A stretch of DNA of 64,000 nt from Neodiprion pinetum (taxonomy: Eukaryota; Arthropoda; Insecta; Hymenoptera; Diprionidae): the NCBI RefSeq assembly GCF_021155775.2, contig NC_060235.2, forward strand, positions 24,561,598 through 24,625,597. The letters run 5' to 3'. Below, piece by piece: positions 56,501 through 64,000 of this stretch; the first letter of the stretch is position 1, and each line of letters starts with the position of its first letter. A program made the translations under genes and the position numbers. The notes beneath the pieces were generated by a model. It had not been told where the DNA came from and ran no database searches. It saw only the letters and a program-made list of their open reading frames with translations.

Positions 56501-59500
56501 TTCCGTGCCGAGTACAACAAAAATCTTACTATGTTGCACTGTAAACCTTTTCAATATTACAAAAATGCAGATGATGATGAAAAGAAATGAGAAGAAAAAA
56601 AATTAAATGCCATTTATTATTTTTTGAGGTGAACTGATCTTACAGCGTGCTGGACGCTAAATTGGTGTCCTCATGTTTCAGCTGGCCATCAAGAGCAAGT
56701 CCCCATTTATCTTTGTTGTTGGCGAGAAGCGGAGTCAACCAAAATACTTTGCTCAGCGTGAAACCTGGCCCAACTGGGCAACCCTCCCTGATAAATGAAT
56801 ACCCAATGACATGTTATTTATGAAGGTAAGTTTGCATCTTTAATTTACACGTTTAATTCACTTGGGTATTTCAAATCTTGTAATATTCTTATAAAATGTA
56901 ATTGCTAAGCAGCAACGATTCGAACTTTAATAAATGATTCGAGTTAATCGAACATGTTTTGGCTAGTGTTTCACCAGAGATGGTGTAAACTAATGATCCT
57001 TCCTGAAAAATTTGTTCTATTTCAGATTTTGGTCGATTCCAGTCACGCCCCTCTATTCTTTCACAATTAAAACAAGTAACATGAATTCACTCGATTATCA
57101 GACTCGACGATTATATACCAGATTCCTCAATTACTCGTTTTACGGTCAGCGCATTAACCGCATCGTTATTGACAATGTCCAAGTCAACCGTTTCATGGTT
57201 CTTAACGTCCAAGTCACTCACTCCGTGATTCTCCATTTAGATGTCATCGCGCTTTTTAGTTTCCAATATCCAAGTTATTGAATCAAGCCAAGTTATTCGA
57301 CACTGAACTGGAGGCCGAAAATTAGAAAGAGGATGATCTGGGCTTGGAAAACTACAAAGCAGATGACTTGGTCATTGTGAACTAAAAAGCGGAATACTTC
57401 GACAGATGAAACTATGGATTGCAAGACCTGAGCATAAAGAACCGTGAAATTGATGGCCTGGACATTGAGACAACAATGTGGATTTAATCATATAATTGAT
57501 ATTGTATGTGAAAAATTGCACGTGATAAAATCTGCTCTGATAGTCTAACATCAGTTCATAGAATGTTTATTTGTACCTCACTTCTTCATCTCCCAATTCT
57601 TTGTAAGAACTCCCCTTCGCTCTAAACACTTTTTGTTCAAGGACTCTTCTTCCGGAATACACATTTATCTATGCCATGCCAAATCAATGCCTATCGTTTT
57701 TGTTATTCACTTTGCATATCCAGAAGACACCACAGAAAATTTGTGTTACAAATAAATGAGTTGGACATCCTGCAATTTTAGGCACTCCAAAGCACCTCGA
57801 AACAATGACTCTTTAAGGCAGTGATGAATATATATTGTGGGAAGAAAACTGTCTTACTCTTAAACGCAGAAGTGTCTTGCCAGAGAAACGAGCGAAAAAT
57901 ATGTGGGGTACGCATGAGTGTCACAATGTCACACGAAAAAATGTCCGTTCATTACTTAAAGATAATTGGGTCGCACCGCCTGCATCAAAAGTTAGGGAAC
58001 GAGTAAATACGGTTTAAAAAATCTCCGAGAATGTTATTTGTGCCAATAAAAGTGAAAACAAATGGAACGACACTTTTACTACCTAATGGAAACGAATCTC
58101 AGATAATTCAGGTAATACAGGCTAAGATATCAACAATTTGAGAAAAAATTTCATATTTTCGTTTTTCAATCGATTCTAATCTTTTCGGGCACATTTTGCC
58201 CGCGGAACAGAACGTCACAAATTCTCTGGGAAACATGAAAGAAATTTTACGTTATACTATAGTTATTGTTGACGAACATTTGTCGTGCCGCAGTCACACA
58301 AGTTTTTTTTGATCCACTCTAAACATTACCAGTCAAATATTTGAGTGATGATTGAATGTATGAGAGTCATTTCAAAATCATTTCGCAATATAATTTCACT
58401 AAAATGGTTCTGTTAATTTCTCATTCAAATTTGTATTCGAATTTTCTGAGATGAATTTTTGCCATACAGCAGAGATGCTGTGTCTATCCTGTTTATCATC
58501 ATTGGCACAAATAACATTACTGGACATTCTTTAAACTATTTTTTCCTTTCTCTTAGCTTTCATTTCAAATGGTACCGACTGTTTATCCTTAAGATAAGCA
58601 CGTTTGTAGCTGTAGCTATACGAACCGCTTATATTGCTAGTATATTGCTGGAATGTAAAATTACTAGAAAGAGATAGGAGTGACGAAATCAATCAAAAAG
58701 TTCAAATATTTATCTCCATAACAAGGTGAGGCTGAAAGTGCGCAGGGGCAAAGCCTATAGTGGTATCGTACAAAATTCTTGAGAAACCTTTCTCGTTTCG
58801 CGCAGTAGATGCTCAAATCCGTTTTCTTTCAAAGAAAAAGTTCGATTTTGCTAAAGTTTGTGTCTTATTAGTCCAACTCCGGAGTCAAACCAAATGTAGA
58901 ATTAAGGTTTAACTGAAGTGCTAGGTCGCAGTGCTGTATTAACACGTTCCAATGTAAAATATAATCGCTGTCGAAATGTTCCATGATGATTGTTTAAATT
59001 CTTACAACTGCGAACTATGTACCTCAAGGACTAGAAAAAAACCTGGGTACACCTCCCAGTATTTTGTAGCACTGTATTTTTTTGCTTATTTCCTTCAATA
59101 CCATTACTTTCAATCATATAGCCCAATGATGCAAGGAGGTTGGATGAGATTTATGTAATAATTTCCATACAAGATCAGTGAAAAGTTTCATCCATTTTGA
59201 TGGAAAAATAAAGAATGTGCTATTTGACCATCAATTAATAAACTGCATCAACTTGACCAATTGATAACATAAGGTGACGTCTGAAATCTTATATAATGTT
59301 CTGCCAGACTTTTCATGAATAACAAACATTTGATTCAATCTTGCATTTCAATTTTAACGTTAGTAAATTAAATTTCTTAATTCCATGTTCACAGTCAAGA
59401 GGAAGAAATATTTCAATATCTACAAAGCCAAGTATGTAACTAAAAGACATCAATCGTGCTAATTCAACTTTCAATTTCAGCCAACAATCTGTCACATAGT

Positions 59501-62500
59501 GCAAATACAGACTACAAAATGCTTGGGATTTAGGAATAATATTAAACTTTTTCTATAATTATCTTATGTAAGAAAAATATGCATAGGGAATTTGTTATCA
59601 TCTAGATGGTGAAATATAATTTGGGGATTTTTGTATTTTTGGAAATTGAAAATTTTTGTGTTTTCTATGGAAAGTAATATACGGGCATATTCATAAATAA
59701 CAGAAAAATTAAGATAAAAAAAAAAAATAAACAAAACTCCATCACCAGATCAGCTCCAAAACCAAGTATAACAAATATTTTCAAACTCGCCAATTCCCAG
59801 CAAAGACTACAAAACCGTCAAGCCATTCACCAAAATTTTTATCTTCTCACTAGTGAAAAATCGAAATAGATTAAAGCCAAAAATAGTCCTAGATAATACT
59901 TATTAAACCCAGGTAGTAATTGACATTTCTGTACCAAATTTATAATTAATCCGACCAATGCCAGTGCATGAGAATTGACAACGGCTTAATAAGTCATGAG
60001 AATACAATCAACAAAAAACTTTTATTGGACTCCATTTTAGATGGTTTGTTGTGATTTAATTCAACAATGTAGGTAATACTGCTGGTATTTTAGAGTATGT
60101 TATATTTTATATCGTCTTAGTAAATGCAATTGATACTATCCCAATAGTTAATTTGTATTGATTCAGTTGATCCTAACTTGGTGCAATTATTCGAAAAATC
60201 GTACTTTGATTAACCATATTTTAAACTAATAATTTTTTTGAAAATTAATCTTAGGTTTCAATTGGGTGCTTTTTCAATGAGTTATAAAATTCGATTAATC
60301 GTTTGTCCAATAAATCTTAGACTTCGAATAATCGTCGTTTCAATGAACCGTAGACTTTGATTTATCGTTCGATGAATCAACTAATTGATTCTTCCAAAAT
60401 AATTGTTTTGTCAATTAATCGATTAATTCTAAAGACAATTAATCGAAGTCTACGATTACGGTTAATTGATTAATCTCACAGCTCTAGTCTGAACAATAGA
60501 AGAAAAAGGGGGGGAGGCCTCAATATTTCTCTGCTTTTAGAGTCTATACATTCTAAATAAATAGCCGGACATTTAATTTATTTCTCATTTTCACTCAGTG
60601 TTTTTTTTTTATACTGTGCCCAATGCTCGAGCACTCACATAGTGCTAGATGCGAGATTGGTGTCCTCATGTTTAAGTTGGCCATCTAAGGCAAGGCCCCG
60701 TTTATCCTTGTTGTCAGCTAGCATCGGCTTTAGCGAAAAGACCTTGCTCAATGTGAAGCCAGGCGTTACCCCTATACTGCCAATACTTTCATGTTATTTT
60801 TTTATTTTATTTTTATTCTGTGAATAGTCTTACAATTCGATAATCAAGTTTGAGATCTTCTACGTCAAGATTGCAAAACCTTCAAATTTTCTGTCAAGTA
60901 ACTGAGATCACTCTGTATTGACAATAGTTGACCGATTATTAATTGGTGATCATGAAAAATAAGATGTAATCTTTTCTATACTCCGATAAATAACAATTAT
61001 TATGTGATTCTGAATATGATAATTCCATTTCTTAGACTCCGACGCAAACGAAAAACGGTAAAATCAATGGTAAAACCGACCAACTTATTTGAAAAAAAAA
61101 AAACACGTAATTATTTCTCAAAGGGTTCATAATATAAGATTGTAGTTTATTGTCAAATGCGAGAAACGTATTATACTCTGTAAATAATAAAGTCAATGAA
61201 TACTACGAGTCTATTAAACAGCATATAATTAGGTTGTAAGCTAATGTGTATCTTTGATGAAAGGATACTGTCACTTGTAAAGGTAGACAAGCCACGGGCT
61301 TTTTGTATGAAATCATACAACGAACAAAGTGGAAATACTCGTTAGAAATGACGCGACAATTAGATGATAATTCTACGCTTCACACATGTATTTTCTTATC
61401 CGCAATGCCCGTTATGCATTAAAGCTGATTTCATTTACCATGACTGGACATACGATTCACGTTTGATAGTGCACACCCATTTTTATGTGCGACCTAACAT
61501 TCTCTGGCCTCACTTTAGTGATTAATTCATTAATGTTCGGACTTTAGTACCGTACTAGATACTACCAAAATGCAAAATATTCAGTGTCTAATGCTCCTAT
61601 GTAACTTCGTTGTGAGTTACAAAAATTGAACTACTTTAAATAATGATAGTTAAATGTAAATTTGGGACTTTTGTCTACCCCTACGAACCTTACGTATAAG
61701 GAACTAACGTCTATTCTAATATATTTTTCACCCTCCACGGCGTTATAGAAATGTAGAAATGATTAACAATTAAAAGATACTCACTCGCTTTCTGCCTCGG
61801 CGACAGTGCATTTGTACTGCGCTGTTGAGAACAGACAAATATCCGCAAACTGTCGTACAGATACTTTTATTTTTTTAACTGTTCTGTTACTATTATTTGC
61901 TATGTGCACATTAACAGCAATATTTTCACCATGATGATAGAGCTCCTTGTCAAGAGTTGCTTCTAGATGCAACTTGTTCGGCGACATCATGAATTCCTTG
62001 CTAACTTCCACTGACGGTTGGGCACCTTGTTTTGATGGGGCGTACATTATTTTACGAATTGCAAGTCTCACTGAGTTTCTGTACACATAATAATAAATGC
62101 GTTTTCATAAATACATCCTTGGAGAGTTTTCAATTTATATTAACACACTATTTTTGTTTGACGTTTTATTTTGTCTTTCACAATCTTTGCCTACAGGAAA
62201 TTTGTTTTAATAATAATGAAATTGATCATAAGCGTTGAAAAAAAAGTTATTATCGCGCAGATAACTTAGTAATATTACATGTCACATTACTAGTTATCAC
62301 ATCTGAACTGCCTCGATGTATAAAAACGTCAAACAGACTTGACTACATACTTAAGGGAAAATTAATTTCTGTACAAACGAACAGAACATCTGATATCTTA
62401 CCGCTTATGAGGTTTGTCATCTTGTGTTTCGCCGACAAATGCCTTTAGTTCGTAATCAACCCCACAAGGTTTTCCAGTATCTCCTGGAGCAGGTTGCAGC

Positions 62501-63050
62501 GTTACAGATGCTGGACAATGAGGAGGTAATTCAAAGTAAAATGGGAATGCATTTGGGCCCAGTTTTTTTATAAGTCTTTCTTGCAGGCGCGTCAAAGGTC
62601 TTGGCGGTTGCGACCCAGGTGGCACTGGGAAAATTGGTTCTGCAGCCAAGTACAGATCTTTCCTAAACGTTAGCCCCAAGACATCCAAGTCTTCGCGACC
62701 ATACCTGAAGGCTGCAAGGACGTGCCCAAAAACCTTACGCACTTTGACGTAATCAGGATCGATTAGAACAACTCCGTCTGCAAGTACAAGAATAAGGAAA
62801 GGTAACAATTTCTATAGTTCTGAGCAAATTTCAAGATAGAAATACGTTAATTTAATAGCTCATGCAGAATTCATTATTTATTTGATAGTAGATACGTCGA
62901 TAGAAATATCATCTTACCTATTGGATCTACATGTGTGATATGGTCAACAAAATCCCTTTTACCAAGGTATACGGTAATCTTTCCATTTGGACTTGATTTT
63001 TTGAAGACGCGAGTAGCTTGGCGTTTGCTGGCACTGTCTACGGTGTCCAT
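53520..63050 (-). CDS. krz: Non-visual beta-arrestin (kurtz), complete coding region with a duplicated exon
   Basis: This cytosolic adaptor binds phosphorylated GPCRs, uncouples G proteins and recruits clathrin and AP2. The - strand model has six constant exons plus one of two alternative exons and gives 417 or 419 residues, the usual beta-arrestin size. Seen: KKSSPNGKITVYLGKRDFVD and FRYGREDLDVLGLTFRKDLY (N domain), RLQERLIKKLG, SVRLAIRKIMYAP (phosphate-sensor Arg), GLALDGQLKHEDTNLASST (lariat loop), a clathrin box NLIQLDG, and the AP2 motif DDDIIFEDFARLRLKG at the C terminus. All splice phases agree. Clathrin and AP2 motifs mark it as non-visual rather than a photoreceptor arrestin. Upstream non-coding exons probably lie beyond 63.1 kb. 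Confidence 0.96.
53853..53999 (-). CDS. Arrestin exon 6 (clathrin box)
   Basis: The acceptor is ttcttcaacag and the donor is gtacgt. It reads GELVAELPFILMHPKP, an acidic, proline-rich hinge, and VPVDTNLIQLDG with the clathrin-binding box. Two bases carry over. Confidence 0.96.
54000..54631. other. Arrestin intron 5-6
   Basis: It contains a T18-type homopolymer run near 54,445-54,462. Nothing else was recognised. Confidence 0.6.
54632..54718 (-). CDS. Arrestin exon 5
   Basis: The acceptor is ccatttacag and the donor is gtaagt. It encodes VADPSQRENLGIIVQYKVKV then KLCLGPLGG, a C-domain beta-strand pair. It accepts two carried bases from either alternative exon (giving Leu after one and Ile after the other). 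Confidence 0.95.
54719..56643. other. Arrestin intron between exon 4b and exon 5
   Basis: This 1.9-kb AT-rich intron has no recognised gene or repeat. Confidence 0.6.
56644..56787 (-). CDS. Arrestin alternative exon 4b (3' member)
   Basis: The acceptor is catttatcag and the donor is gtaaga. It is 144 nt. It starts EGCPVGPGFTLSKVF, then WLTPLLANNKDKWGLALDG and QLKHEDTNLASST. It has the same entry and exit phase as exon 4a and is two codons longer at its start. Its sequence is the one I would expect for insect kurtz (W before GLALDG). Confidence 0.95.
57040..57480. repeat. 30-bp minisatellite relic in head-to-head inverted orientation
   Basis: At 57310-57480 the + strand has five 30-bp units (gatgacttggtcattgtgaa, then ctaaaaagcg). 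At 57130-57290 the - strand has similar units (gacttggacgttaagaacca, then tgaaacggtt). The two halves meet near 57,300. The units align with the 36-kb array through the pattern ctggac-n5-gaactac-n2-agcg. Confidence 0.7.
57958..58165 (+). repeat. Dispersed repeat family, copy 3 of 3
   Basis: It shares catcaaaagttaggga, gaatctcagataattcaggt and gctaagatatcaacaatttg with the copies at 34428 and 49313. Confidence 0.55.
60280..60485. repeat. AT-rich degenerate tandem repeat (about 33 bp) with attaatcgattaat core
   Basis: Units such as cttcgaataatcgtcgtttc and ctttgatttatcgttcgatg follow at 33-34 bp. Near 60,415-60,480 the orientation flips (aattaatcgaagtctacg), so the segment can fold. Confidence 0.55.
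60639..60776 (-). CDS. Arrestin alternative exon 4a (5' member)
   Basis: The acceptor is gtattggcag and the donor is gtgagt. It is 138 nt. It reads IGVTPGFTLSKVF, then SLKPMLADNKDKRGLALDG and QLKHEDTNLASST. From GFTLS onward, 35 of 40 residues equal those of 4b, but most third codon positions that can change silently have changed. No stop or frame error is present. Both exons keep the two Asp of LALDG and KHED, which correspond to polar-core aspartates in arrestins. Confidence 0.93.
60777..61784. other. Arrestin intron between exon 3 and exon 4a
   Basis: This 1.0-kb AT-rich intron has no recognised feature. Confidence 0.6.
61785..62078 (-). CDS. Arrestin exon 3
   Basis: The acceptor is tatgtgtacag and the donor is gtgagt. 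It encodes NSVRLAIRKIMYAPSKQGAQ, HLEATLDKELYHHGENIAVN, VKKIKVSVRQFADICLFSTA and QYKCTVAEAES. It spans the domain hinge and the start of the C domain and keeps the phosphate-sensor Arg in AIRK. Confidence 0.97.
62402..62777 (-). CDS. Arrestin exon 2 (N domain)
   Basis: The acceptor is tacttgcag and the donor is gtaaga. It encodes DGVVLIDPDYVKVRKVFGHV, AAFRYGREDLDVLGLTFRKD, RPLTRLQERLIKKLG and KPCGVDYELKAFVGE. An insertion of about ten residues rich in P and G (PVPPGSQPPRP) lies before LTRLQE. Confidence 0.97.
62918..63050 (-). CDS. Arrestin first coding exon
   Basis: The ATG at 63050-63048 begins MDTVDSASKRQATRVFKKSS, then PNGKITVYLGKRDFVDHITH, with donor gtaaga. The arrestin core starts at TRVFKK, so this ATG gives a short leader as in the family. 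An in-frame TAA 54 nt upstream makes an earlier start unlikely unless a splice acceptor (ctgcag or gaattag) joins another exon. Confidence 0.92.
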
Positions 63051-64000
63051 TATGAATATGTCGGGGCCGCCAGAGGCCCCTAATTCATTTGATACTGCAG
63101 TCTTTTAGAAATAAAGTTTTGAATTCTTCCGCTGTAACAAATAAATTATATTCCTTATTGACGATATTCTGACAAATTATTTGAATCCAATGAAATATCA
63201 ACCGCTGTGCATAAAACTGCCGATGAACTGATACTAAACAGTATTGGTGAAAATTTTGATTTTTTTCAATCTTTACAGATCTCCGGGCAAAATTGTCTTT
63301 GCATCTCAATTTTAATTAGATATATAATAGACAATTTCATCTCGGTTGGAAAATGCGAAAACGGTTTAAGGTGACTATTACCGTGATGAATATTAAAATG
63401 GTTTTGTGAAAATATCAGGTGTTTGAGATACTCAAAAGTAGAAAAAAGTATTCATTTATTAGCATTGTTCAAATTTTTTTCATCGATGTAGGTAATGTGG
63501 AAAAAATACTATCAATAAGAAACGAGAAAGTGGAAATTGAAATAACATTCCAAGATAAAATATGTTGAAAAAAAAAAAAAATTTACCGCACATTTCGAGT
63601 TGTATCGATTATTTCAAAACTGTATTAGTTATTTTAACTATTATAATCAGAGAATAGTTAAGTGCGCACCAAGAGATATTTCTGGTTGTAATTTCATGTT
63701 CGTGCAACAATAAATTGATGTTAAGGCATTATTTAACTAAAAACAATATAGTAACTGACTCAACAGTGCAATAACGGGAAAATATAGTATAGACAACTAT
63801 AATGAGACTGAATACTCATTTGTACACCTGTACGGATTGATTCTGAAACGAAAATAGTGCCTGGGGTACTAATTTAGGTTGGTATCGGTTTCCATCCAGA
63901 ATCTCCTTTTCCGAAATTCCCCCGGACAAATATATCCCCCCTGTATAAGATCCCCCTCCGCAAAATTCCCCTTCCCCAATATTATTATGTACGTTCATTA
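63051..64000. other. Upstream of the arrestin first coding exon
   Basis: The first 50 nt (a ggggcctctggcggccccga segment on -) look like 5' UTR. The rest is AT-rich intron or flank. A C-tract cluster lies at 63,918-63,977. Confidence 0.55.
63918..63977 (-). repeat. Spaced G-tract cluster (C-tracts on +)
   Basis: Four or five runs of 4-6 G on the - strand are separated by 10-14 nt of AT-rich sequence, in a loose 15-18-bp period. They could form a long-loop G-quadruplex or be a short degenerate tandem repeat. Confidence 0.5.

Larger units (their letters stand above)
56788..60638. other. Arrestin intron between the two alternative exons
   Basis: This 3.85-kb stretch contains the inverted 30-bp minisatellite relic (57040-57480), a copy of the dispersed repeat (57958-58165) and an ATTAATCGATTAAT-rich degenerate repeat (60280-60485). 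Confidence 0.65.

Overview
This is eukaryotic DNA, most likely from an insect. It is AT-rich and has spliceosomal introns with clean GT/AG borders. The two protein-coding genes that could be recognised are animal regulators: a KMT2C/D (trithorax-related) histone H3K4 methyltransferase on the + strand and a kurtz-type non-visual beta-arrestin on the - strand. The arrestin reads as insect. A hymenopteran is my best guess, but only from general character (one long KMT2C/D-type gene, intron style); nothing in the window proves it.

Positions 1-42,208 hold the middle and 3' end of the KMT2C/D gene. I could chain 21 exons from 1,743 to the stop codon at 42,206-42,208. Every junction keeps phase and the total is 12,573 nt, or 4,190 codons plus stop. 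The order is that of the family: Q- and P-rich spacer, LXXLL boxes, coiled coil, a 6.3-kb exon of low-complexity and Ser/Thr-rich sequence, a basic conserved block, the C-terminal extended PHD finger, FYRN, FYRC, a WDR5-binding Win motif, SET and post-SET. The N-terminal part must lie to the left of the window. The introns carry several mobile or repetitive elements: a 325-bp inverted-repeat MITE, TTAA-flanked MITEs, a miRNA-like hairpin, a Penelope-like retroelement remnant between 475-bp inverted arms, a possible solo LTR, and a 1.4-kb higher-order minisatellite inside the 7.8-kb intron that splits the SET domain.

Positions 42,209-53,519 are an 11.3-kb intergenic gap between the two convergent genes. 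I found no convincing gene there, only repeat relics and a CpG-richer patch near 42.75-43.0 kb.

Positions 53,520-63,050 hold the complete arrestin coding region on the - strand, from ATG at 63,050 to TGA at 53,520. Its most notable feature is a duplicated exon at 60,639-60,776 and 56,644-56,787. The two versions have the same phases and are 35/40 identical in their shared core, while synonymous sites have diverged widely. They look like old, mutually exclusive alternative exons coding for the arrestin lariat/gate-loop region. The intron between them contains a relic of the same 30-bp minisatellite seen in the KMT2 intron, here in head-to-head inverted orientation.

The two genes act in different pathways, chromatin enhancer marking and GPCR/endocytic signalling, and nothing suggests that they work together.
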